Shown here piece after piece: positions 26,998-41,471 of a stretch of DNA of 64,000 bases (the first letter of the stretch is position 1; each line of letters opens with the position of its first letter). The translations under genes and the position numbers were made by a program. This DNA comes from Arthrobacter sp. U41 (GTDB taxonomy: Bacteria; Actinomycetota; Actinomycetes; Actinomycetales; Micrococcaceae). Under the pieces are notes generated by a model that was given only the letters and a program-made list of their open reading frames with translations, ran no database searches and was not told the origin of the DNA. The stretch is from the NCBI RefSeq assembly GCF_007679325.1, contig NZ_VEGI01000001.1, positions 806,001-870,000 of the forward strand, written 5' to 3'.

Positions 26998-28619
26998 TTC
27001 CGGGACCCGGAGGCCGAAACGCGGGCCGCGTCGCTGGCGTCGTCGGCCGTAATCAGGATGTTGCCCTCCGAAATGGATTCGGACAGGACATCGTGCTCAA
27101 TGGCGGTGGCCAGCGGCTTTTGCTTGACGAAGCACATCAGCACGGCGGCCGCCAGCGCAAGCGGCACCATCCAGACGAAGATGGGCGTCAGGGCATCGTT
27201 ATAGGACGAGATGATGGCTTCCTTGACCGGCGCCGGCAGCTGGCTGACCACTGCCGGAGTGAGTGAGTTCGATCCTCCCGGCGCGCCTCCTCCCTCTCCG
27301 GCAGCCGGCAGACGCTCGGCGAGCAGCTCGGCCAGCCGGCTCGCGAAGAGGCTTCCCACCACCGCTGAGCCGAGGGTGGCCCCGATCTGCCGGAAGAAGT
27401 TGTTCGACGCCGTCGCGGTGCCGACTTCGCGCAACGGGAACGAGTTCTGCACGATCAGCACCATGATCTGCATGCTCAGGCCCAACCCCAGCCCCATCAC
27501 GGCCAGGTAGGCGCAGATTTCCCAGAGTGGTGCTCCCGGCTTGAGGGTGGAGAGCAGCACCAGGGCGATCGCAACCAGCACGCCGCCGGCAATCGGCATC
27601 CACTTGTAGCGCCCGGTGCGGCTGACCAGCTGCCCGGACACCACCGAGGCAACCAGCAGGGCACCCATCATCGGGATCATCAGCAGCCCGGATTCGGTGG
27701 CGTTGACGCTGAACGCCATCTGCAGATACGTAGGCAGGTAGCCGATCGCTCCGAACATGGCCACGCCGATCAGCAGCCCGGCGATGGTCGAGAGGTTGAA
27801 GTTGAGGTCCTTGAACAGGTGCAGCGGAATGATCGGCTCGGCCGTGCGCCGCTCCACCAGGACGAAGGCAACCGCGCTGGCAACTGTGCCGGCGATCAGG
27901 CCCAGGATGATGGGATCGTTCCATGCGTACTTGCCGCCGCCCCAGGTCGCGAAGAGCACGAGGCAGGTCGTGGCGATCGCGAGCAGCACCATGCCTCCGA
28001 GGTCCAGGCGCGGTTTGCCGCGGTGTTTGGGCAGCTTCACGAAAAAGACGGCGCCGGCCAGTGCCAGCAGACCGAGGGGAATGTTGATCCAGAACACCCA
28101 GCGCCAGCCGGGACCTTCAGTGAACCAGCCGCCCAGCAGCGGGCCGGCGACCGAGGCGATGGCGAAGACCCCGCCCATCATCCCCATGTATTTGCCGCGT
28201 TCGCGGGGCGGCACGACGTCGGCGATGACCGCCTGGGAGAGGATCATCAGACCGCCGCCGCCGAGTCCCTGCACGACGCGGGCGGTGATGAGCACACCCA
28301 TGTTGTTGGCCAGGCCGCCGATGACGGAACCGATCATAAACAGGATGATGGCGGCGATCAGCAGGGCTTTGCGTCCCATGAGGTCGCCGAGTTTGCCGTA
28401 GATGGGCATGGTGATGGTGGAGGCGAGGATATAGGCGGTGATGACCCACAACATGTCGCTGACGCCATGGAGTTCTCCCACGATGGTGGGCAGTGCCGTA
28501 CTGAGCACTGTCTGGTTCAGGGCCGCCAGAAGCATCGAGAGCATCAGGCCCACGAACATCAGCACCATGTGCTGCTTTTGCCCGGCCGGTCCCGTGGCGG
28601 TGACAGGTTGCGTGGTCAT
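26994..28619 (-). CDS. DHA2-family MFS drug efflux transporter
   Basis: A 541-residue major facilitator protein of the 14-helix EmrB/QacA type. It begins with a helix at about residues 17-40 and has the motif GLGGGGLMILSQAVI and the D-x-x-G-R-K-type loop (GDLMGRKALL). Such pumps export cations or antibiotics in exchange for protons. It overlaps the upstream tetR by 4 bp (ATGA) and its TAG stop overlaps the zur stop in CTAG. Control by the adjacent TetR is likely. Confidence 0.92.
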   Translation of the reverse strand: MTTQPVTATGPAGQKQHMVLMFVGLMLSMLLAALNQTVLSTALPTIVGELHGVSDMLWVITAYILASTITMPIYGKLGDLMGRKALLIAAIILFMIGSVIGGLANNMGVLITARVVQGLGGGGLMILSQAVIADVVPPRERGKYMGMMGGVFAIASVAGPLLGGWFTEGPGWRWVFWINIPLGLLALAGAVFFVKLPKHRGKPRLDLGGMVLLAIATTCLVLFATWGGGKYAWNDPIILGLIAGTVASAVAFVLVERRTAEPIIPLHLFKDLNFNLSTIAGLLIGVAMFGAIGYLPTYLQMAFSVNATESGLLMIPMMGALLVASVVSGQLVSRTGRYKWMPIAGGVLVAIALVLLSTLKPGAPLWEICAYLAVMGLGLGLSMQIMVLIVQNSFPLREVGTATASNNFFRQIGATLGSAVVGSLFASRLAELLAERLPAAGEGGGAPGGSNSLTPAVVSQLPAPVKEAIISSYNDALTPIFVWMVPLALAAAVLMCFVKQKPLATAIEHDVLSESISEGNILITADDASDAARVSASGSRN

Positions 28620-29245
28620 GAGAGTTTCCTTAGTAAATGGCGGAGCAGCGCCAACGACGGCTGGAGGGTTTCCGCGGAGATGCCCTCGACGGGGTCAAAG
28701 TCGGCGGAGGTGAGCTTGAAGCGGATGGGGACGCCGGCGATCATCACCAGCATGCGCGCGGATTCCTCGGGGCCGAAGCCTTCGACGCCGTCCGCCCAGG
28801 CGGACTCTTGACCCAGCACACCGGCGAGTGCCTGGCAGACCAGGGTCTCGGCTTTGACCATGTAATCCATGTGGCGGCGGCCCAAGTGGGGATCCCTGGC
28901 GATCAGCTGGCGGCGGCGTGCGCGGTCGTCGCCCCCGAGCGCGGTCGAGGCAACGGTCATGAGGAGGCGCGAGACCTGCCCCACCAGATCGTCGGCGGTG
29001 ACGGAGATTTCAGCAAGCAGCGAGGCTTCCAGGACAGGCTCACGGAGGCCCAGGATGGCGTCTTCCTTCGCCTGGAAATAGTTGAAGAACGTCCGCGGAG
29101 AGACGCCGGCGTTCGCTGCGATGGCCTCTACTGTGGCCTGCTCGACGCCGTGCTGCAGGGCGAGGGAGGCGGCCGCCTCATGGAGGGCTGTCCAGGTCTC
29201 GGCCTTCTTGCGCTCACGCAGGGGCAGCGCAACGGCATCAGTCAT
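28616..29245 (-). CDS. TetR-family repressor of the efflux pump
   Basis: A 209-residue TetR-type regulator. The DNA-binding helix-turn-helix is at about residues 15-60 (VEAIAANAGVSPRTFFNYFQAKEDAIL), and the C-terminal ligand domain is variable. The efflux gene overlaps its 3' end, so the regulator precedes the pump in one operon. Three palindrome-like sites spaced 16-17 bp apart lie just upstream (29256-29301), fitting autoregulation. Confidence 0.9.
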   Translation of the reverse strand: MTDAVALPLRERKKAETWTALHEAAASLALQHGVEQATVEAIAANAGVSPRTFFNYFQAKEDAILGLREPVLEASLLAEISVTADDLVGQVSRLLMTVASTALGGDDRARRRQLIARDPHLGRRHMDYMVKAETLVCQALAGVLGQESAWADGVEGFGPEESARMLVMIAGVPIRFKLTSADFDPVEGISAETLQPSLALLRHLLRKLS

Positions 29246-29255
29246 GGATCAAGAA

Positions 29256-29301
29256 TTGCACAACTGCAATGTTTGCACAACTGCATACTTGCAGTGATGC
29301 A
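29256..29301. promoter_or_regulatory. Three tandem operators of the TetR regulator
   Basis: TTGCA-N4-TGCA sites begin at 29256, 29273 and 29289, spaced 17 and 16 bp. The first is the complete palindrome TTGCA-CAAC-TGCAA; the other two are nearly so. They sit directly upstream of the tetR start at 29245. Confidence 0.6.
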
Positions 29302-29326
29302 CACTCGAGGATCCGGCTGCGGCGCC

Positions 29327-30217
29327 TCAGGCCGCCGGCACCGCCGACTCGTTCAGCACCCTGCCGTTCAGGCCGCGCTTGGCGCGAACGCCGCCGATCA
29401 CCCGGCACACGACATAGATCAGGAAGGACAGTGTGGTCACGTACGGGCTGATCGGGATCCGGCCGCCGAGGGCCAGCAGAATGCCGCCCACCGTCGCCGT
29501 CACGGCGAACACAACACTCAGGATCACCACCAGCCGCGGCGACGACGTCACCCGCATCGCGGCCGCCGCAGGCGTGATCAGCAGCGCCAGCACCAGCAGG
29601 GCGCCGACAATCTGGATGGAGAGCGCCACGCTGACGCCGAGCAGCAACATGAACCCGATGGCGAGGGCCCGCACGGGAACTCCGCGGGCCGACGCCACGT
29701 CGGGGTCCACACTTGCGAAGCTCAACGGACGCCAGATGGCCACCAAGGCGATCATCACAACGACGGCGGCCACCGCCAGCACCTGCAGCTGGACGGTGCC
29801 GACCGAGACAATCTGACCGGTGAGCAGTCCAAACTTGTTGGCGGCCCGCCCCTCGTACAGCGACAGGAACAGGATTCCCAGGCCCAGCCCGAACGGCATG
29901 ATGACGCCGATGATCGAGTTCTTGTCGCGGGCGCGGACGCCCAGCAGTCCCAGCAGCAGCGCCGCCACGACGGATCCCGCCAGGGAACCCAGGACGATGT
30001 CCGCCCCGATCAGCAGGGCAAAGGCCGCGCCGGCAAATGAGAGTTCGGAGATCCCGTGGACGGCGAAGGCCAGGTCACGCTTCATCACGAAGGTTCCAAC
30101 CAGCCCGCCCAGCAGGCCCAGGACTGCGCCCGCCCAGAGGGAATTCTGGACCAGCACCAGGAGTTCGCCGTAGTTTTCGAAGTTGAAGATTGAGTTGAGC
30201 AGGTTGTCCAGGTCCAT
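29327..30217 (-). CDS. znuB: Zinc ABC transporter permease
   Basis: A 296-residue integral membrane protein with about eight or nine hydrophobic segments of the ABC-3 (ZnuB/MntB) family. HGISELSFAGAAFALL carries the typical DHA/HGI coupling loop, and LLLGVSVALSIQIVGALLVLALLITPAAAA matches the conserved family core. The C-terminus ends in a short basic tail. It directly abuts the ATP-binding gene (30218), completing znuA-znuC-znuB. Confidence 0.92.
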   Translation of the reverse strand: MDLDNLLNSIFNFENYGELLVLVQNSLWAGAVLGLLGGLVGTFVMKRDLAFAVHGISELSFAGAAFALLIGADIVLGSLAGSVVAALLLGLLGVRARDKNSIIGVIMPFGLGLGILFLSLYEGRAANKFGLLTGQIVSVGTVQLQVLAVAAVVVMIALVAIWRPLSFASVDPDVASARGVPVRALAIGFMLLLGVSVALSIQIVGALLVLALLITPAAAAMRVTSSPRLVVILSVVFAVTATVGGILLALGGRIPISPYVTTLSFLIYVVCRVIGGVRAKRGLNGRVLNESAVPAA

Positions 30218-31033
30218 CTAGCCCATCTCCCCCGCCACCGCGTGGGCGTCCTCGTGGTGGTGCGTCGTGGCGTCGGGAAGCCCGACGACGATCAGGCGGC
30301 CATTGGCGTTGATCACTTCGACGTGGCTGCCATAGAGGTCGGACAGCACTTCCGTGGTCATGACCTCCTCGGGCGGGCCCACCCGGAACCGCCCGCCGGC
30401 CAGGTACAGGACCCGGTCAACGTAGTCCATGATCGGATTGATCTCGTGCGTTACGAAGACCACGGCACTGTCCTGGTCGTGGCACTGCTTGTTGATCAGG
30501 GCACTGACGGCCTGCTGGTGCTGCAGGTCGAGGGAAAGCAGGGGTTCATCGCAGAGCAGCACCTTGGGGTCGGCGGCCAGGGCCTGCGCCACGCGCAGCC
30601 GCTGCTGTTCCCCGCCGGAGAGCTGGCCCACGGGAACCTTCGCATACTCGGTGGCCCCCACGAGGTCGAGCAGTTCATCGATCCTGCGGTTAACTTTCGC
30701 GCCGCCCAGCCGGACGCCCCAGCGGTGGCCGTCGACGCCGAGGCCCACGAGGTCGCGGGCGCGCAGCGGCGTGTCCGGGTCGAAGGACTTCTGCTGCGGG
30801 ACATAGCCGATCCCCCGGCTGCCCCGCTCCACGGGCCGCCCGTCAAGCGTGGCCGAACCGGAACTCAGCTCCTGCAGGCCCAGCAGGACCTTGAGGAAGG
30901 TGGTTTTGCCGCTGCCGTTGGGGCCAAGGACTGCGAAGAATTCACCCGCGTTGATGTCCAGATCAAGGCCCTCCCACAAGGTGCGCTTGCCGAACGCGAG
31001 GGAGGCACCACGGAGGCTCACTACGGGTGTCAA
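30218..31033 (-). CDS. znuC: Zinc ABC transporter ATP-binding protein
   Basis: A 271-residue ABC ATPase. Walker A is GPNGSGKTT (about residues 38-46), the signature is [15 protein letters not shown], and Walker B is VLLCDEPLLSLD. The C-terminus is rich in His and Asp (DATTHHHEDAHA), as often seen in metal transporters. It pairs with the permease that follows. The start at 31033 leaves a 145-bp gap to the binding-protein gene. Confidence 0.92.
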   Translation of the reverse strand: MTPVVSLRGASLAFGKRTLWEGLDLDINAGEFFAVLGPNGSGKTTFLKVLLGLQELSSGSATLDGRPVERGSRGIGYVPQQKSFDPDTPLRARDLVGLGVDGHRWGVRLGGAKVNRRIDELLDLVGATEYAKVPVGQLSGGEQQRLRVAQALAADPKVLLCDEPLLSLDLQHQQAVSALINKQCHDQDSAVVFVTHEINPIMDYVDRVLYLAGGRFRVGPPEEVMTTEVLSDLYGSHVEVINANGRLIVVGLPDATTHHHEDAHAVAGEMG

Positions 31034-31178
31034 CTGGGCTTTCCTCGAATTCTGCGCAAGCCGCGCTGCGCCGGGGCGTCCGGCTGGGTTGTCCGGGCAG
31101 GGTGTCTGGCTGGTAGTTCGCTGATCCGTCCAGCGGGTCTGTCTCGCTGCGCGGTCAGCTCACGCTGTCCCGCTAATC

Positions 31179-32168
31179 TTAGGCCAGCGCCTTGACAATG
31201 TTGTCGACATTCCCGGTCATCCACTCCACGTAGGTCTTGCCCTCCGGAAGGGTCTCGCTGAAATTCACCACCGGGACGCCGGCCGCAGTTGCCGCGTTCT
31301 TGACATCGACCGTCTGCGGGCCTTCGGTCTGCTGGTTGTAGGCGAGCAGCCTGATGCTGCCCGATTTCACAAGATCGGTGGTCGCCTTCAGGACCGCAGG
31401 CGGCACGTCGGTATCCTCTTCGATCGCGGCGGTGTACTCATCCGGAGTCCGGTTGTCCAGGCCGGCGGCCTCGAGCAGGTAGAGCGGCACCGGTTCCGTC
31501 ACAGCGACGGGCGCCCCACCGTCGGACGCCTTGACGCCCGCCAGCTTGGTTTCGAGGCCGCCGAGCGACTCCTTGAAGGCCGCGGCGTTGCTGCTGAATG
31601 TCCCCGCGGAGGACGGTTCAAGCTCGCCCAGCTTGGCCGCGACGGCGTCAGCCAGCCGGGCCATGGCGGGCAGGCTGTACCACACGTGCTCGTTGAATCC
31701 CTCGTTTTCGTGGCCGTGGCCGTCAGCGTCGGCGGAGGCGGATGCGTCGGCGGACGCATCGGCGGACGCGCCCGCGGGCTCTTCCGGAGCCAGTCCGGAC
31801 AGCTCCACGGCATTCAGGACGTTGCCCTCGTCGAGCCCCGTGTCTTCGGCAAGTTTATGGATGAAATCGTCATATCCTCCGCCGTTTTCCACCAGCAGCT
31901 CGGCCTTGGATACCGCCAGCTTGTCCTGGGTGGTCGCCTCGTAGGAGTGCGGGTCCTGGCTGGTCCGGTTGATGATGGAAGTAACACGCACTTTGTCGCC
32001 GCCGATGGTACCGACGATGTCCCCGTAAACACTGGTGGAGGCGACGACGTCGACAAGACCGTCGTCGGCGCTTCCCCCGGCGCTCACCGACGCCGGACCG
32101 CAGGCCGTCAGGAACACGCTCAGGCCGGCAAATGCGGCAACGATGGCACGGGCAGCAGGACGACGCAC
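31179..32168 (-). CDS. znuA: Zinc ABC transporter substrate-binding lipoprotein
   Basis: A 329-residue cluster A-I solute-binding lipoprotein. The lipobox LTAC places the acylated cysteine near residue 23. Metal-binding family elements include VASTSVYGDIVGTIGG, DPHSYEAT and FNEHVWYSLP. Between them lies a loop rich in Asp, Ser, Ala and His (DASADASASADADGHGHENE), a typical zinc-collecting segment of ZnuA. It captures zinc outside the membrane for the ZnuCB transporter. A 31-bp palindrome lies 58 bp upstream. Confidence 0.92.
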   Translation of the reverse strand: MRRPAARAIVAAFAGLSVFLTACGPASVSAGGSADDGLVDVVASTSVYGDIVGTIGGDKVRVTSIINRTSQDPHSYEATTQDKLAVSKAELLVENGGGYDDFIHKLAEDTGLDEGNVLNAVELSGLAPEEPAGASADASADASASADADGHGHENEGFNEHVWYSLPAMARLADAVAAKLGELEPSSAGTFSSNAAAFKESLGGLETKLAGVKASDGGAPVAVTEPVPLYLLEAAGLDNRTPDEYTAAIEEDTDVPPAVLKATTDLVKSGSIRLLAYNQQTEGPQTVDVKNAATAAGVPVVNFSETLPEGKTYVEWMTGNVDNIVKALA

Positions 32169-32225
32169 GGGAAACCTCGGATCTGTTATTGAGAATCGGG
32201 AGCAATAGCAACAGCTTTGAGTGTA

Positions 32226-32256
32226 GCCCTAAATAGGAATGATTCCTATTTAGGGC
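32226..32256. promoter_or_regulatory. Candidate Zur operator upstream of znuA
   Basis: A perfect palindrome with 15-bp arms and one central G: GCCCTAAATAGGAAT-G-ATTCCTATTTAGGGC. The core TAGGAAT-g-ATTCCTA has the 7-1-7 geometry typical of Fur-family sites. It sits between the znuA start and the end of the upstream CNNM gene. Confidence 0.7.
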
Positions 32257-32277
32257 CACCTCCGAGCCTGCACGCGG

Positions 32278-33342
32278 CTACTGGTCCTGGCCAAGCCTCC
32301 GGTAGCCGGTGGCCTGCGTAGCGTCCCTGATCTCGCCGACGAGTTCCTCGATGACATCCTCGAGGAACAGCACGCCCTGGGTTTTGCCGTCCGGGCCGAT
32401 CACGCGGGCGAGGTGCGATCCGGTCCGCTGCATCACGGACATGGCTTTCTCGATTTCATCGTCCATGGACAGGTTCGCCAGGGACCGGATGTGGCTTTCG
32501 GCGATCGGCTGGTGGTACGCCGCGTCCGGGATGGAGAGCACGTCCTTGATGTGGAGGTAGCCGGAGAGCATTCCGTCATCGTCCAGCATCGGGAAGCGTG
32601 AGAACCCGGTCCGGCTCACCGCCTTTTCGAACTCCACCGGTGTGGTGGCCGGTTTCATCATCACCAGCTTGTCCAACGGGACCATCACGCTCGACGCTGT
32701 GTGCGCGGAGAACTCCAGCGCACCGGTGATGAGTCCGGCGTCGTCGTCCACCAGCCCGTGGCGGGTGGATTCCTGCACGATCGATTGAACCTCCTCCAGT
32801 GTGAAGGAGGAGTTAACTTCGTCCTTGGGCTCGATCCGCATCAGTTTCAGGATGTGGTTCGCGGACCAGTTGAGCGCCACAATCACCGGCTTCACCACCC
32901 GCGCGATGAACATCAGCGGCGGGGCCAGCAGCAGGGCTGCCTTGTCCGCCACGGAGACCGAAATGTTCTTCGGCACCATCTCGCCGATGGTGACGTGCAG
33001 GAACGTAACCAGCGCCAGTGCGACGGCGAACGCCGCAATGTCCGCGACCTCGGCCGGAACGCCGGTCGCCTCCAGCGGCACCACCATCAGGTGGTGGATG
33101 GCCGGTTCCGCGACCTGCAGGATCAGCAGCGAACAGACGGTAATGCCCAACTGGGCGCAGGCCAGCATAAGGGAGACGTTTTCCATCGCCCGCAGGGTGG
33201 TCTGTGCACGCTTGGAGCCCGCCTCGGCAAGCGGCTCGATCTGGCTCCGGCGGGCGGACATGACCGCAAACTCGGCGCCAACGAAGAAGGCGTTGCCGAG
33301 CAGCAGGACAACGAGCCAGAAGATCCCTAACCAGTCATTCAT
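32278..33342 (-). CDS. CNNM/CBS-domain membrane protein (hemolysin C family)
   Basis: A 354-residue protein with an N-terminal CNNM transmembrane domain (about residues 5-180; AEFAVMSARRSQIEPLAEAG and GEMVPKNISVSVADKAALL are characteristic) and two CBS motifs after about residue 200. The end lacks the CorC/HlyC domain seen in the neighbouring protein, so it is a shorter form. CNNM proteins are implicated in magnesium or other divalent cation transport. The start overlaps the upstream gene by 4 bp. Confidence 0.88.
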   Translation of the reverse strand: MNDWLGIFWLVVLLLGNAFFVGAEFAVMSARRSQIEPLAEAGSKRAQTTLRAMENVSLMLACAQLGITVCSLLILQVAEPAIHHLMVVPLEATGVPAEVADIAAFAVALALVTFLHVTIGEMVPKNISVSVADKAALLLAPPLMFIARVVKPVIVALNWSANHILKLMRIEPKDEVNSSFTLEEVQSIVQESTRHGLVDDDAGLITGALEFSAHTASSVMVPLDKLVMMKPATTPVEFEKAVSRTGFSRFPMLDDDGMLSGYLHIKDVLSIPDAAYHQPIAESHIRSLANLSMDDEIEKAMSVMQRTGSHLARVIGPDGKTQGVLFLEDVIEELVGEIRDATQATGYRRLGQDQ

Positions 33343-34676
33343 GCTGCACCGACCTGGCCGTTGGAGCGCTCATCATGATGCACCCGGGCCGGCTTGAAGC
33401 AGATCCGGTCGATCCTGCGCCCGTCCATCCGGGTGACGGCCAGCGTGCCGCCATGGACGTCCACGGTGTCCCCCACCACGGCGATCCGGCCCAACATGCT
33501 CATGACGTAGCCTCCCACCGTTTCGTAGGCAGACTCGTCGGGCACGGTCAGGCCCGGAATCTGTTCGGAGAGTTCGTCCGGGCGCAGCAGGCCCGGGAAG
33601 TACCAGTCGCCGGACGCGCTCTGCAGCAGGCCCGGCCGGACCTTGTCGTGTTCATCGGCCACTTCTCCGACGATTTCCTCAACCAGGTCCTCCAGGGTTG
33701 CGATGCCGGCGGTACCGCCGTACTCGTCCAAAACCACGGCCAGCTGCAGATTGCCTTCGCGCAGTTCCGCCAGCAGGGCGTCCAGGTGAATGGTTTCGGG
33801 AACCCGGAGCACATCGGTCATGATGGCGCCGGCTTCCAGCTTGGCGCGCCGGTCCGACGGAACGGCGATAGCCTTTTTGATGTGCACCACACCGCGGATG
33901 TCGTCCGAGGATTCGCCGATGACCGGGAACCTCGAATAGCCGGTGCGGCGTGCGGCCTCCACAATGTCGGAGACGGGCTGGTCGCCGTCGATGGTCTCGA
34001 CCCGGATGCGCGGCGTCATTACATCCGCTGCTGTCCGGCCCGAGAACTTGAGCGTCCGGGCGATGAAGTTGGCTGTGCCGGCGTCGAGGGTTCCCATCGC
34101 CGCCGAGCGGCGGACGAGGGAGGCGAGCTCCGCCGGAGTCCGTGCCCCGGAAATCTCTTCCTTGGCCTCCAGGCCGAAGATGTTCAGCACCTTGTTGGAG
34201 AAGCCGTTGAGCACCACGATGGCGGGTCTGAAGATCGCAGTGAAGATCAGCTGCGGGCGGGCCAGGGCCTTACCCACTTGGAACGACAGGGCAATGGCCA
34301 TGTTCTTCGGCACCAGCTCGCCGATCAGCATGGACAGGAGCGTCGCGAAGGCCATCGCAAGGATCAGCGACACGGAGGAAACGGCGGCGTCCGGCAACCC
34401 CAGGGCGCTCAGCGGGCCCTCGAGCAGCTGGCCGACCGACGGTTCCATAACGTAGCCGGTGAGCAGCGTGGTGATGGTGATGCCCAGCTGGCAGCTGGAA
34501 AGCTGCGTGGACAGGGACTTGAGGCATTTGAGCAGGGGGACGGCGGCAGTGTCGCCGTCATCAACGGCCCGCTGGACCGTGGCCTGGTCAAGGGCAACGA
34601 GGGAGAATTCAACGGCTACGAAGAAGCCGGTTCCGAGGATGAGCAGCAGGCCTGCACCGAGAAGGAGCCACTCCAT
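33339..34676 (-). CDS. CNNM/CBS/CorC-domain membrane protein (hemolysin C family)
   Basis: A 445-residue protein with a CNNM membrane domain (GTGFFVAVEFSLVALDQATVQRAV; GELVPKNMAIAL), two CBS motifs (VMTPRIRVETID; MTDVLRVPETIHLD) and a C-terminal CorC/HlyC domain with VLDEYGGTAGIATLEDLVEEIVGE. It is the longer partner of the adjacent gene and probably forms an oligomer with it. The pair is cotranscribed by a 4-bp overlap. Cation transport is an inference from CorB/CNNM relatives. Confidence 0.9.
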   Translation of the reverse strand: MEWLLLGAGLLLILGTGFFVAVEFSLVALDQATVQRAVDDGDTAAVPLLKCLKSLSTQLSSCQLGITITTLLTGYVMEPSVGQLLEGPLSALGLPDAAVSSVSLILAMAFATLLSMLIGELVPKNMAIALSFQVGKALARPQLIFTAIFRPAIVVLNGFSNKVLNIFGLEAKEEISGARTPAELASLVRRSAAMGTLDAGTANFIARTLKFSGRTAADVMTPRIRVETIDGDQPVSDIVEAARRTGYSRFPVIGESSDDIRGVVHIKKAIAVPSDRRAKLEAGAIMTDVLRVPETIHLDALLAELREGNLQLAVVLDEYGGTAGIATLEDLVEEIVGEVADEHDKVRPGLLQSASGDWYFPGLLRPDELSEQIPGLTVPDESAYETVGGYVMSMLGRIAVVGDTVDVHGGTLAVTRMDGRRIDRICFKPARVHHDERSNGQVGAA

Positions 34677-35055
34677 CTAGCGGCCCGCTTTCGCGGCTGC
34701 CCGGAGTGGCTGCTTGGGGAATTTGCCTGGCGGAGGGTGGTCGGCCGCGGCCGACCCTTGATCCTGGCAGGCACTGGCTTCCTGGGAGGCACGGCTCTCC
34801 CGAAGAACAAGGTGACGGTGTGCCGCCGCAGAGTGATGGGCGCGTGAACGGGGTTTGCCGGCTCTTCGGGTGGACTGCGCGGGAAGGGAATCCGTTCCCC
34901 GCTGACAGCCCCCAGGCCGGCACCTAGATTTACTGTCCATAAGAATGTCAGTCTACAGGAGCGCCGGGCACAGCCGCCGTCGTGACCGCCACGGTGATAC
35001 CGCAAACGCGGCGTCCGACGGCGGCCGGCTGCGGCCGCCAGCGGACGCCGGCCGC
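34677..35055. other. Intergenic region with a possible CNNM promoter and a strong guaB1 hairpin
   Basis: This 379-bp gap between two minus-strand genes contains no credible ORF. On the minus strand CTGACA near 34955-34960 and TAAATC near 34932-34937 could be -35 and -10 elements of the CNNM operon. The right end carries the hairpin at 35010-35049, annotated separately. Confidence 0.35.
35010..35049 (-). terminator. Long GC-rich hairpin after guaB1
   Basis: Two stacked 8-bp stems: GGCGTCCG/CGGACGCC outer and GGCGGCCG/CGGCCGCC inner, with a 2x2 internal loop and a 4-nt loop. It begins 6 bp beyond the guaB1 stop codon. There is no U-tract, so it may act with Rho or as a 3' stabiliser. Confidence 0.5.
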
Positions 35056-40718
<5,663 letters not shown>

Positions 40719-40725
40719 GGTCATC

Positions 40726-40776
40726 GCTGCCCGGCCGGAGATTGAAACACGCAACTCCGGCCGGGCAGCCTTGTTT
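40726..40776 (+). terminator. Terminator after kgd
   Basis: A 15-bp perfect stem GCTGCCCGGCCGGAG / CTCCGGCCGGGCAGC with a 14-nt loop followed by CTTGTTT. The U-run is short, but the stem is long. Confidence 0.8.
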
Positions 40777-40849
40777 AACCGGCATTGCCCCCGGCAGCGA
40801 GACCGTTCGGGGGCGGTTTCAATGGACACTCTGGAGTGAAGAGGTAGTC

Positions 40850-41449
40850 GTGGAAGATCGAAAGCTGCGGATCGCAGCCGTGGGCGATGAACTGCTGGCC
40901 GGCCTGGGTGACCCCCGGGCGCTGGGCTGGCTGGGCCGGGTGCTGGCCCGCACGCCGCAGGACGGAATGACGCTCGAATGCTATTCCCTCCCCTGCCCGC
41001 AGGAGGGAACGGAAGGCCTGGCCTCCCGCTGGCTCGAGGAAGCCGGCCGCCGCTTCAACAGCCACTACGAGAACCGCCTGGTGATCGGCCTCTCCGGCCG
41101 GGACATCGAGTTTGGGCTGTCGACCGCCCGCAGCCGGCTCAACCTCGCAAACATCCTGGACTCGGCCTCGCAGAACAAGATCGAGGTTTTTGTCGTGGGC
41201 CCGCCGCCCTCCCTTGATCCGGCCCAGAACCGCAGGCTCGGCGAGCTCAATACCGCCTTCGCCGACGTCACAACCCGACGCAAGCACCTCTACGTCGACA
41301 CCTTTTCCCCGCTGCTCAACCACGAGCAGTGGCGCCAGGACCTCGCCGCCAACGGCGGCACGCCCGGCCAGGCCGGCTACGGCCTCATGGCATGGCTCGT
41401 GCTGCACCGCGGCTGGTTCCAGTGGCTGGGCATGGACACACCGGAGTAG
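40850..41449 (+). CDS. SGNH/GDSL-fold protein lacking catalytic residues
   Basis: A 199-residue protein with the overall SGNH-hydrolase layout. The block I region reads AVGDELLAGLGDPRALGWLGRV, where the nucleophile Ser (GDS) is replaced by Glu. The block III asparagine is not seen (LVIGLSGRDIEFG), and block V reads NGGTPGQAGYGLMAW instead of D-x-x-H-P. Thus the usual catalytic set is missing and a binding role is more likely. GTG 40850 has GAAGAGG upstream; the ATG at 40742 would add 36 unsupported residues. Confidence 0.75.
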   Translation: MEDRKLRIAAVGDELLAGLGDPRALGWLGRVLARTPQDGMTLECYSLPCPQEGTEGLASRWLEEAGRRFNSHYENRLVIGLSGRDIEFGLSTARSRLNLANILDSASQNKIEVFVVGPPPSLDPAQNRRLGELNTAFADVTTRRKHLYVDTFSPLLNHEQWRQDLAANGGTPGQAGYGLMAWLVLHRGWFQWLGMDTPE

Positions 41450-41471
41450 AGCGTCTCCGCCAGGAACTTCG

